Of a DNA stretch of 64,000 nucleotides, positions 52,401 through 63,523 are shown in pieces. The first letter of the stretch is position 1. The number at the start of each line of letters is the position of its first letter. Under the pieces are notes generated by a model. That model worked only from the letters and a program-made list of their open reading frames with translations. It made no database searches and was not told where the DNA came from. Source of the DNA: Rhizophagus clarus (taxonomy: Eukaryota > Glomeromycota > Glomeromycetes > Glomerales > Glomeraceae); assembly GCA_015698045.1 (NCBI GenBank), contig BLAL01000029.1, forward strand, positions 62,001-126,000, read 5' to 3'. Made by a program: the position numbers and the translations under genes.

Positions 52401-55115
52401 AAATTCCACAGGGAGAATAACAGATGTAGTAGTTAATGGCAATGAATTTGATATCAGAACATATTTCTGATGGTTGGCCAAAGTATTATTCAACGAGTAA
52501 AATTCTTCTGTAATTGATAACATATGCTCCAGTCCAGCCTTCGATGAAGAAATAAGAGTAGAATCATCCATAAAGACCAGATTATTAATAGAGATATCAG
52601 GGATAAAGGCCGTATCATCGGAAACTAATGACGGGGACCGTAAAATGTAAGGATCCAGCATCTCATTTTTCAAAACAGTCAGAAGAGGATCGATGTAGAT
52701 AACCCATAGGAGTGGGGAAATCACTTCGCCTTGGTCTATGCCGATGCGAACTCGGTAGGAGGAAGTCTCACTGTGAGCAGTAAACACCCAATTTGAACGG
52801 CTCATAAACAAAGATAGTATAAGCGTGATGGCAGTCACAGGTAGACGAATACGTTCCAAAGCGAATTTCAACATAGTAAGGTTGACAGAGTCAAATGCTT
52901 TGGAGATGTCTTGCGATAAAATCCAAAGAGGAGAATTGGTGTGATTGGCATCATGAATAATGGACTCAAGAGTGATGATAGGATTACGGCAGGTACCTCC
53001 TGGTAGCCCCGCAAAATTGCCACCTTTAAGAACATTGTGGGCAGCTAGAATGGTAGACAAGCGGGTGTAAAAAAGCTTAACAAAGGATTTCCAGATAACT
53101 TCCAGAAGGGTGATGGGACGGGTATTTTTCAATTGACATCGCCATTCATGCGGTTTAGGGATAGGAAAAACCATAGCTTGCCGCCAAAGATCAGGAATGT
53201 CAGCAGAAGCAAAACACTTGCGGATCAGGATTAAAAGTAAAGAATTGGCAATAGGTCCCAAATGTTTGAGCATTTCATAGGTAATCATGGAAGGGCCGGA
53301 AGCTTTGCCATTAGGCATAGAAGAAACCGTTGAGAGCCATTCCTCTAAGGAAGGGGGAGACAATAGAGAACTATAGATATCAGGAGAAACTGAGTCCATG
53401 GGTGAATATTCAGAGCGCCATCGATCGGGTAAGGCTGATATAAATGAGGGCGGAGAGGATTTAATAGGAACTGCATTTTGAAAGTGATTAACCACAGCAT
53501 CAGAAATATCTTTTGGATCTGTCAGCAACTGAGGGGTGGTAGGATGATCAATAAAGACGCGATCTAACACGATGCGATGACGTGAGCGAGAAAGCGCCGA
53601 GTTAATAAATGAAGAAATGTCAGTATCAAAATTCTGGTCACGAGATGCAAGGTGAGCCTTGATAGAAGAATCCTGAAACTCTTTTTCTTTCAAAAGATAT
53701 AAGCCTCTTAAAGATTTAGAAGCATGTGAAAGAGTACGGAATAAAGAATTAAAATTATCCGACCGACAAGAAAGTAAAGTGGAAGGTAAAACAGGAACGG
53801 AGGAAAAAACGGATTTATACAAATTAAATATATTATTTAATCTAGTCAAATAGCCAGACCATTTACAGTCATGGGAAGAAGAAAGGGTATGCGGGTATTT
53901 ACGTAATAATCTAATAGAGTGAAGAACTCGATTGAGGAAGCGGTAATGCTGTATCAGGGTTTCTAAATCTTTAGGGAGTTTAGGGGTATGGTCATTACCA
54001 ACAGTACGTGCGGGTAGGATAGCCTTGGCACCAGCGATAATGTTAGTGTGTAAATATTCACACATACGATTAACGTGCCAAGAGGCAAAGACAACAGGAG
54101 AAATGTTACATAGGTTGTCAACATGAGCAGAAAAATCATCCCATTGCGAGGAGGTAACTGAATCAAAAGAAAAGATACGACGAGAACGTCGTTGAAGCTG
54201 CCGAGCATGTGCAGGCTTAAGAGAAGAAGATAAAAAGGAAAAATCGTAATAGGTAATAACAGGATTATGATCAGAAAAACTGAGATCACGCACGTCAAAA
54301 ATGACAGAGGTGAGTATAAATCGTTTAAGAAGAGGACAAGACCAAACATAATCAATACGAGAGACAACATCCGCACGATGATAGGTGCCCAAAGAGGTAG
54401 AGAAAAAATTAATAGGAGTAAAATCAACATATCCATTCGTTAAAAGAAAATTAAAAAGGCGATGGATACGTTTAGAAGCGATTTGAGGTTGATTAAAAAA
54501 TAGAGGGTAGAATTGATCTAGGTGCATATTAAAATCACCACAGACTGCGTGATGAAAACCTAATCGTTTGGCGTCTGACAAGGCGAGAATAAGGAGGTCA
54601 ATAGTTTCATCGCGCAAGGATTGATCAGAAGTGGGAGGGATATAAACAACAAAAATTCGAAGCTTAACGTTGCCTTTGAAGTAGAGGTCAACAGAAAGCA
54701 ATCGTGAGGAAAGTGAGGTATAAGTGTGAACATGAGAAGCCAAAGAATTTTCAATAAAGAGGGAAACACCCCCAGAAGAACGAACATGTTGGGAGGTATC
54801 CAGCACAGAAGAGAAAACAGTATAATTAGAAAGTCGTTTAGACAAATAATGCACTTGTTTAGGATGTAGATGGGTGTCAACGACACCACCAAAGGAGATG
54901 TGTTTAAGGGAAAAGAAATCATTTAAAAGTTCGATCTTATTCTGTGAAAACATCTTAAGACCGTTAATGTTAAAAGAAGAAATATTAAAGGAATTGCAAG
55001 GGGAGAGCGAAGGAGAAGAGGAAAATAAAGAATCTTGTAAGGTAAAATTATCTATGTCTATGGGGTTGGGGGGATTGCGAACAAAGGAATCGTAATCAAA
55101 ATTATTGTCCGTCAT
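49482..55115 (-). pseudogene. LINE ORF2: APE endonuclease, reverse transcriptase, RNase H
   Basis: One frame of 1878 codons from the ATG at 55115 to 49482, cut by TAA at 51579-51581 and TGA at 49765-49767. Endonuclease: SFNINGLKMF, CGDFNMHLDQF, SRIDYVWSC, FSDHNPVITY. RT: FPIPKPHEWRCQLKNTRPIT, ILSQDISKAFDSVNL (first Asp), GIDQGEVISPLLWVIYIDPL, and NLVFMDDSTLIS (FMDD in place of YADD). RNase H: YYTDGSLINLG, STRAEAAAIYAAL, VTIYTDSQAAID and KGHDGNYWNEFADSLA. A Cys/His knuckle follows (TCHSCRDRMEDLMHLILC). The truncated copy at 48148-49210 has Trp where this one has the second stop. Enzyme for target-primed reverse transcription; this copy is not autonomous as read. Confidence 0.9.
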
Positions 55116-55164
55116 TATAGCACTATGATAAAATCAGACGGGGAAAGTATAAGGAGAAGGATAA

Positions 55165-57289
55165 TTAATTGGGACCAGCTGTGTTAGCTGAGTCCGATGA
55201 AAATGAAGAAGAGGCAATAGATCCAATAAAGCTGCTAATAGAGTTGGCAAGCATATCCAATTTATTTTCAATGGCCGAATGTTTCGCATTAATGGCTTGA
55301 ATTTCGTCGTGAGTTTGGGTGGAAGAGGGAGCAATGTGAGAACTAGAAGATAATGAGGAAATATCAGGGATAGCAACAGGAGCGGAGATGGGAGCTCTAA
55401 CTGGTCGTGAAGGAATGAAACTAGGAGATAAGGGGTTGAGAGTCGTTTGTACGGGCAAAGCTGCTGGTCGAGAGGGTACCTGCTTGACAGTAGAATCAGG
55501 TATAACTGGTGCATCTACGAGCATATCTGAAGTCAGATTGGTGGCTGGGATGTCAGGCGGGGGCAGCAAGCTGAGGTGCTGCTCAATACGAGTCATACAT
55601 CTATCGTTGAGTTCCAAAGCTGTGATACGATCTCGGACGTCAGCCATATCTTGTTGGAGAGATTTCAACAAGGATAAAATATTAGCAGCCTCGTGAGAGG
55701 ACATAGTAGTAGCTTGATCGGGTGGCGAAAGGGGAGGAGGAGAACGTAAGACCGCAGAAAAAGATACTGAACGGTCACGTTTATCAGTGGATTTAGAGCG
55801 ATCCTGCTAGAATTGTTATTAAGACGGGTGTTGGCCAAGGGTTTATGTGGCTGGGAGGATTGCGAATTGCCAGGACCTTTTGAGCGCGAGCGTGAACGAG
55901 AGCCAGAGTATGAACGCTCTTTAGGTCGGGCAGGTTGATTGATATTGAAGCGTTCTTTGAGTGCAGCCACCGGGTTCCTACCCCTAGCACGACCTCTATC
56001 TTGGCGGCTTGGGCACTGACTGGGGGCACAGCCTAATTTGCCACATCTGTGACAAAGTTTATTAGTATTATCTGGGAGGTTCCATTGCAATGTATGGCTT
56101 CGGAAACCAATGATTTGTTCCATAGCAGCATCCATGGTTTCTTGGGAATTGAACGTGACATAAGCCCATCGCTTGGGTTTGTAGGAGTTTAGGGAGAGGG
56201 GAACATTGACGGCTTTAGCACCAAGATCTCTAGTGAGGGGAGCCAGGTCGATGTCTTTGGTGTTAGGAGGTAATTGTGTGAGCGTAGCAACGAAGGCTCT
56301 GCGTGAGGATTTTTGATCAACTGTGTAATGACACGGGGTCACCCTGAGGCAGGTGGAGAAGCAGTAAACGGCCCATTGGGTGTCAAAGCGAGTAATAGAG
56401 AGGGCAGAATCGTAAACAATTCTGGCTTGTTGTACTTTGGCATTTTTCCTGGAATAAACTCGACAGGATTGAATGTTACCAAATTTCTTGAAATAAGACA
56501 TGATATTGTCTTTGGTTAAAAAGAAAGGGATATCAGTAACTTGGATGGCTCGGAGATCCTCATCACTCCGGAGCTGCTTAGGATCGTGGACATGAAATAC
56601 AAGGTCCGGGAACTGTTGATGAGCAGCACCAACACATGCGTCACGGGCCTCCTTAGATTGGAAATGAATAACGAGACGTTTGGCATCACCAGAACCAGTC
56701 ATTCGAGCTCTACCAGTGTACAATTCGTACATTTCTAAAAGGTATTGTTGACGGCCTCAATCAGAACCTTATTTGTAGCGAAGTTTTTTAAAGTTTCAGG
56801 GGCAGAGTTGGGGGCAGCCGCAGCTTGAAAATCATTTCTATCGATGGAGAAGGTCGGTGATTGAACAAGGAATTGATCAACCGGAGGATCATCATCAGTA
56901 GCCTTATCAGGCGACGCGTTAGGGGGGGATGCAGGAGTCATTGTTCTAGCGTGCATGGACGCGTTAAGACCATCAGACGCGTTATTGTTAGGCGCAGAAA
57001 GAGCCGCAGCCATATTCGGATGGGAGGAGAGAGAAGCTGAAGCAGTATTATTTTCATTAGAAGGAGAAGAGGGACCTTCCACTTCAACGTCAGCCACTGT
57101 ATCGGCGACGAGATCTTCATCCATAGCTTGTTCGGAGATAGTTCGAGAGCGTTTTTGTTGGACAGTGTTCTCACCGTCAGAACCAGAGTTATCAGAGCTA
57201 TTATTGTTGTTTCTTCGTTCTTGGCGGCTGGCCTTCCTACTATTGGGATTAAAGGAGCCGCGGCCTCGTCTAGCAACGTTATTAGGCAT
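55165..57289 (-). pseudogene. LINE ORF1: RNA-binding protein, two frameshifts
   Basis: The ATG at 57289 (MPNNVARRGRGSFNP) opens a basic, then Asn/Ser/Pro-rich N-terminus. The frame changes at 56735-56745 into EMYELYTGRARMTG. Two RRM-like units follow (IQVTDIPFFLTKDNIMSYFK with SCRVYSRKNA; AFVATLTQLPPNTKDIDLAP with RWAYVTFNSQETMDAAMEQI), then a zinc knuckle CHRCGKLGCAPSQC with Cys at the position usually taken by His, and an RS-rich stretch. A second frame change near 55805 leads to the C-terminal coiled coil and Pro/Ser-rich end (stop 55165). Role: binding LINE RNA in the retrotransposition complex. Confidence 0.8.
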
Positions 57290-57567
57290 ATTTGAGGACT
57301 TTTGGATAGGGAAAACTATAACAGTCACTGGAAATTTCCCTAAAAATTAAGGGGAAATTTTAATTAATATGTTTGCCAATCTAAAAATTTTAGCGCAGCA
57401 TTGTCTTCAAATATATAGCGTATATATATAGTTAAAAGTTAGCTAAAATTAGTTAAATCAATTAAAATTGCCGATCAATAAATCATAATTTTGGCCAAAT
57501 TTTTCATAATTTTGGCCAAATTCGTAATGCCGGCCTAAATTTCGTAAAAATGAAAAAATGCGAGTCA

Positions 57568-58837
57568 AATGTAACACCACATTTACACAATGTAACGTCT
57601 CTAACTTAAATAATAAAGGTAAAACTCAATGACCTCTTTTATAATCTTATTGAAAAAAATTTCATAAAAGAAGTCGTTAAAGGGTTGCATCTCTCAGTTT
57701 CATTTTACCTATTTTTAGTGACTAAAAGAATCGTAAACTTCAATAATCGCCCTTTTCTTTTGTAAACATGGTAGAAGAAGAAAATTTTAACGAAATTAGT
57801 GAGTCTGAAAGAATCTCACTAAAGTTTAATGAAATGTTGGATTGTATTAATGATGATACTGACAATACTAGTACTTTTAGTGATGTAAATTTCGAAGAAA
57901 TTGAAAACTTTGAGAAGGAAATTAAGGAACAGGAAATTTGTAATGAAATGGATGAAATTATTGATCATTTAGAACAGCAAAATTTTATGCCATGTGTAAT
58001 TATTGATTTTATTGAAGGAAAATTTCAGCGATGTAAAGGAACAGGAAAATTAAGACAGCTTCGCAATTTATTTGGCACATGGCAAGTTGATAGGGATGCT
58101 GTTAAAGAGGTTGATGGTGTTTTATCAAAATTAGGGGTATGTGATTCACATTTTCAATTTGATAATAAATATTTGCATCAATCATTAAGTAAAAATCAAA
58201 AGGGTTTTAATGAAGGAATTATTCAATGGCGTCGGTGTATTTCTTGTAAAAAATATGTAACTTTCTTTTCCAGAGGTGTAGGATGCGTTATACACACTTG
58301 GTATTTAAATAAAAAAAATATTCAAGTGCCGTGCATTGGGCAATATAAATGTAAAGCGTTACATTCATATCAAAATTTATGTAATCGAGTTTATGAAAAT
58401 ATTAAAAGTCTTCAAAGTATTTGTTGTTTATGTTATGAGGATTTGGGTGGTCATATTCATCGTCGCTCTGGAATTAGAGGAAAGAGTGCAACAACATGCA
58501 TTACTGAAAAATTACACGATGATGATATAACAAAAGGACTTGAATTTATAGGAAATTTATTAATAAAAATTGCACAAATGGAAAATAATAATGTCAAAAA
58601 AAATATTTTAATTAAAACTTTTGAAATTCTTCTTCCACTAACATTTAATGAGATTACTGATTTTGCTACTACAATTCCCACCACAACCACAAATACATCA
58701 ATAAATTATGAAGAACAAGAAAAAATTATTCTTGATAAACCTCCCAGTTTATTTATGATAAAATTCCTTTTTATAAAAATTTTTAAAGAAAAAGAAGTTA
58801 AAAAAAATGAAATTATTAATTATAAGGCAAATATTTC

Positions 58838-58870
<33 letters not shown>

Positions 58871-61664
58871 TTTAATTTTTTTTTGTTTATTCTAATAGGA
58901 ATTTGGACGTACATTTGGACAAAAATTATGGAACTCACGATTAAATATCAATTCAAAAAAATCTGCCATGGAATCTCCACAAACTCTTCAAGAATATTAT
59001 GACGCTTTTCCAGAATTTTTGAATGACTTTTTTTATGGAATGGTTGATGAAATATATCAAAAAAGAATGAAAATATGCAATATTAAACGAAAAAAAAATA
59101 ACAAATTACCAAAAATTACAATTCCAGAAGAAACAATAAAAATTGTAACGTTCATTACATCAATATTATTAAATCTAGCTTTTCCTCATTTGAAAGTTTG
59201 GCTACCTCGAATTTTAGCTAGTTTTAGTCGTATGCCACGTTTGTTAGGTTATTTTCGGCAATTGTTGAGAGTTTTCCATTTAACATCCCATACAGATCGA
59301 TATGAACGACAACTTGCAAAAATTAGAATGAATACAACAGATCCATCAAAACGTCTAATTAAAGGAAATAATATATGGAATTTAGCTATCATTGATAACA
59401 TTGATTTTAAAGAGAGAACTTTCAAATTTGGTAATATTTACGATGTTACTCGTGGCAGTTCTCATGCAACCCTTTGAATGGCTTTTCAAATTCAGTTGCC
59501 AATTGAAGTAAAAACTGGTCCAGAACAGGTTGTTGAATTAACTGCTGAAACCTCATTATTCGGAATGAATCAGGGTATTGAAAATACATTAACAATATTT
59601 CAACAAATCATACATGAACTGTTAAATTTTAAAAAAATCAATGAAGAATTTACATATAATACAAATTTCAATGCGGAAACAATTAAACGTGAAATACTTA
59701 ATAGATTAGATTATGGATCTTGTGGTGAATCTCCCAATATTGTAATTCTGGAACCAGGATCAAATCCAAATTCGGATGAGGAAATATTGCATGTTGCTGA
59801 AATGTATAAAAAAGATTTTGTAATGGAAAGTGATTCATTCTTAGATATTGTAGCAGATGAGGCGATATTTCGCCGGTTAATTAAATGTCGAGAAAAATGG
59901 CCATATATAAGACCTCTTCTAGGCCAGTGGCACACGTCGAAAGACTTTTGTTCAGTATTATTGGTTCTATTCTCTAGTTACGGACTATTAAGTCTAGCAT
60001 CCCACCTAGGTGTTCGTTTTTTGGATAAGTTTGAGTCTGCAATAGATTATCGTTCAACAGCACGGGTATTAGATCTTATATGGGCGGCAGTAGGAATAGC
60101 GATAAATATATACATTACTAAGAAAAAATTATTGTTCTCTGAAATAATGAATGATGAAGAAAATGATCATATTTGTCTTAAGGTAATCATTTTATTAAAA
60201 AAAAATAAAAAGATTAAAAATAAAACATTTCTTTTTCTAAATAAAATTAATATTAAATATCTTTTTAATTTCACTTACTAATCAGATCTGGTATTTGTAT
60301 TATAAATGGACTGGAATTTGGAAAGCTCATCGGATAGGAATGCGTGTTGGAAATTTTGGATTACAACGAGATTCATTGTCTGCAGCTGGACCTCTTTATG
60401 CAAGTGCAGCAAAATCAAATTATACGACAGCAATAGCACATTTCCTTGCTACTATAGCAGCTCATCCCCAACTAGAAAAAAAATTAAATTATTGTAGTGC
60501 TTTCAAAATTCCGCATGATATTGATAGTGGTCTACATCATGTTTGTTTTGGATTTGACGAAGCCCTGGAGACATTTGGGGTGAGGTTTATTAAAGGAAAT
60601 ATAAGCGGAAATATTATTGATGAAAAAAATCTTAAAGATCAAATAAAAGCTTTCCAGAGCGAAAGGGAAAGAATAGATCTTTTGATGAGTGAGTATCTCA
60701 ATGATAATTCGATTTCTCATAGTGAAAGAGCAGTTAACTCACGCCAAGAATCTTTGTGGGAGCTTGTTAACGATCTAATAGTAATATTTGGAATGGATGA
60801 TCCATTATCACACCAATTATTTCAAAAATATACACCTACAGAAATACATCAGGAGGGACTTGACCGTCTTATTGCATGCTATCCAAATGGATTAGAAAGA
60901 ATTGAAGGAATATATCGACAGGAGGTTTTAAAGATAGAAAGCAGAAATACTAAAGGTAGAAGAGCGGTAGGAGTAGTTAGAACGAAAGTAAAAGATTACA
61001 ATAACCAAAAAAAATCAAGAAATCAACCTGTTACTATGCCAACACAACCATCACAAGATGAAATTTTGAATGAACAATCCACAGACAATCTACCCGATAC
61101 AACCAAGCCACAATCTAAGCAAAAAAAGCATCGAACTACTAAGGAAGAGATGGAAATACTTTCCGTATTGAAAGTTTATAAAGATAAACTACCAGATGAT
61201 GCTATTGCTTCTGTTTGTGAACAATTATCAGAAATTTGGACTAAAAAAAAAATAAAAGATTGGTGGAATTATCATAAAGACAAATAAATTGTACCTTTTT
61301 CAAATAAAAAAATATTTATATACGTCAGTTATACGCTTAATTTAATCTAATATTATTATAATAAATCAAAAATCCTGCAATTGCCATAAAAATTACTAAC
61401 CTAATCACCTTTTTGCGATTAATGAACACGATTGTACATAAAAAATTACGTATAATTGGTAATATAAAATAATATTTAACGTTTGTTTAGGGGTTGCATC
61501 TGAGAGATAACGCCAAAAAAATAGGAGAAAGTCGGCTATAGTAAAGTTTATTGTAAAAGTATTGTGTTATGAAAAAAAACATTGAAGCGTGTAGACGAAA
61601 GTATAAAAAAAAAGGTTCGTTAAAATTTTTGCCACGTTGTGTAAAAAAAAAATCACGTTGCATT
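57568..61664 (+). mobile_element. Probable DNA transposon encoding a large homeobox-ended protein, 4.1 kb
   Basis: The left end reads AATGTAAC ... TTTACACAATGT from 57568. The right end, read on the other strand from 61664, gives AATGCAAC ... TTTACACAACGT, an imperfect terminal inverted repeat of about 28 bp. No clear target duplication was found. The interior holds one spliced gene and little else. I infer a cut-and-paste element. Termini are moderately supported. Confidence 0.5.
57768..61287 (+). pseudogene. Large transposase-like protein with zinc cluster and C-terminal homeobox-like domain
   Basis: Exon 1 runs from 57768 to about 58797. Exon 2 is 58899-60182 (acceptor CTAATAG, donor AAGGTAATC). 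Exon 3 is 60286-61287 (acceptor AATCAG). Phases agree, giving about 1100 codons. N-terminal half: a Cys/His cluster (RRCISCKKYVTFF, VPCIGQYKCKALH, CCLCYEDLGGHIH). Middle: WNLAIIDNIDFKERTFKFGN, then HATL-TGA-MAFQIQLP (stop at 59475-59477, the only one), LLGQWHTSKDFCSVLLVLFS and AIDYRSTARVLDLIWAAVG. The end, TKEEMEILSVLKVYKDKL and WTKKKIKDWWNYHKDK, has the third-helix W-x(n)-N pattern of homeoboxes. The catalytic fold is not proven, and the family name is unknown to me. Confidence 0.6.
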
Positions 61665-62624
61665 AATCATGAATATTTAGTAATTTACTTGTCGATCAAT
61701 TTTTAATTAGTGATCGACACGTGAAATGAAATATCCACTGACTGATAAGTTTTTATGAAAAAAGTGTTAGCTAAAAAAATGGACAGAGTGATCAGCAGAA
61801 AAAGGTGCGCAGATCGTTAGAATTTAAATTCAAATTAACCAATCCATTTAATTGAATCAGAATAAATAGAATATTTTGTACGAAGGTTTCTGGGTAACAG
61901 TGCAGCCAAAAGTGGAGGAACCTCGTCAGAGATTATCATGTAAGTAAATAAATAAAATTACATTCATATAAATTAAATGTATTTATCAAATATTCAAATT
62001 GATTTTGATATTTAGAACTATGTCCTTTATCGTAATAAAAATCCTGGGCGGCAGCTGTGAATGCGTACTGGCCAAAGATATTATCGTGAATTTAGAACGA
62101 GATTTTGGGAGAGGCCGGGTAATTATACTATAATAAAATTTATAATTAATATTTACGTTCATGTTTTAAATTTGATAAATTTGATCAATTTTAGTCACGC
62201 GTGATGATTGTAGGAGAAGGAGAAACTTACCTACGTATCGTAGAAGATAATTATTTTTATTTTTTTATTTATTAAGTGAGTAGCTAGGCCCAGTTCGTAT
62301 CAAATATCAGTTGGAGACTCACGTTTTTTTTGGACTGTAACTGATACTGACGTTCACGCTATACAGCCTGGGTACTATTTTATAAAATAGTACAAACAAG
62401 TATCAAATGTGTATTTTTTTATTAAGTTATAATAAAAATTAGAATTTACTTTAATTTTTAACATAAAAATTGTAAATAATAAAAAATTTGTAAATAAAAA
62501 TAAATTTGCTTTCCCAAACTTAAAAGAAAAAGAAAGAATAGGTGTTTATATTATTTTTGATTATTCAATAGTATCACATGCCCCTTGTATATGTTCTACT
62601 GCATACGCAGCTTTAATGATCGAA
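61665..62624. other. Non-coding stretch
   Basis: Small hairpins only (TCGATCAATT...TGATCGA near 61690 and ACTATTTTATAAAATAGT near 62375). Short splice-like blocks near 61880-61930 and 62040-62120 could be exon remnants but give no recognisable protein. Confidence 0.45.
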
Positions 62625-63230
62625 TAGTAATATTACGCAGATTTACAGTCTCAAAAATTTTTGAAATATTTTAACCGTAATATTACGCAGGTTTACAGTC
62701 TCGTAAATTTTCAAAATATTTCAATCGTAATATTACGCAGGTTTACAGTCTCATAAATTTTTGAAGTATTTTAACCGTAATATTACGCAGGTTTACAGTC
62801 TCGTAAATTTTCAAAATATTTCAACTGTAATATTACAGTTTCGTAAATTTTTGAAATATTTTAACTATAATATTACGCAGATTTACAATTTCGTAAATTT
62901 GCAGAATATTTTGACCGTAATATTACGCAGGTTTACAGTTTCGTAAATTTTTGAAATATTTCAACTGTAATATTATGCAGGTTTACAGTCTCGTAAATTT
63001 TCAAAATATTTTGACCGTAATATTGCGTAAATCTTACGATATTGAAAACTTGCATAATATTTTGACTGTAATATTACATAAATCTTACAATATTGAAAAC
63101 TTGCGTAATATTTTGACCATAATATCACATAAATCTTACGAAATTGTAAACTTATGTAATATTTCAAAATTTTTCAAAATATTATACCATAAACTTTCGT
63201 AAACTTACAAAATCGTAAACTTACGTAATT
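62625..63230 (+). repeat. Tandem repeat field, unit about 62 bp (CGTAATATTACGCAGGTTTA type)
   Basis: At least eight rounds of CGTAATATTACGCAGGTTTA followed by CAGTCTCGTAAATTTT and AAAATATTTC. Later rounds degrade to TACATAAATCTTACGATATTG. The motif vocabulary (TAATATTACG, AAATATTT(C/T)) is that of 45775-46290. Confidence 0.9.
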
Positions 63231-63523
63231 TTTTGCCCTATAAAATTTCCTGATGTAACAAAGTTTCCAAAATTTTGTGAAATTTCATTTAATTCACATT
63301 GAACATTAATATCAACAAATTCATCTTTTAATGAATTTCCTATTTTTACTTTTAATAGAAAATTTTGATAATCTTTATTAATAAAAACTTCCGGTGAAAT
63401 TTGTCCAATAGCCAATGAATGAAAAAATTCAGATAATGAAGGATTTCCAATAATAGGATGTATTTGCCATCTAAGTACTTCTTTTCTGTTATTCAATATA
63501 ACTTTTACACTTATAGAAGGCAT
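63221..63523 (-). CDS. N-terminal exon of a transposase-like gene (probable)
   Basis: The ATG at 63523 gives MPSISVKVILNNRKEVLRWQ, then NPSLSEFFHSLAIGQISPEV and NINVQCELNEISQNFGNF. No stop until it runs into the repeat field at about 63230. From memory it resembles the start of the same family whose middle lies at 45774-43753 on the same strand. The coding sense and the repeat edge suggest an exon with an intron filled by repeats. Confidence 0.4.
   Translation of the reverse strand: MPSISVKVILNNRKEVLRWQIHPIIGNPSLSEFFHSLAIGQISPEVFINKDYQNFLLKVKIGNSLKDEFVDINVQCELNEISQNFGNFVTSGNFIGQKIT

Larger units (their letters stand above)
49211..57340 (-). mobile_element. Near full-length LINE (non-LTR retrotransposon), about 8.1 kb
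   Basis: Two-ORF element on the minus strand with ORF1 (RRM-like plus zinc knuckle), ORF2 (endonuclease, RT, RNase H) and a 3' UTR ending GCCTTGAATTTAAATTC. The set of domains fits RNase H-bearing LINEs (Tad1/I-like group). Its DNA is visibly richer in G and C than its surroundings. The 5' boundary is approximate. Confidence 0.9.

Noticed and set aside
50363-55514. Open frames on the plus strand or in other minus frames across the LINE
   Set aside because: They are shadows of ORF2 and ORF1, which carry the recognisable catalytic motifs.
62761-63202. Open frames over the AT-rich repeat (KYFNRNIT-type repeats)
   Set aside because: They simply translate the 62-bp tandem repeat. Both strands are open and composition follows the repeat.
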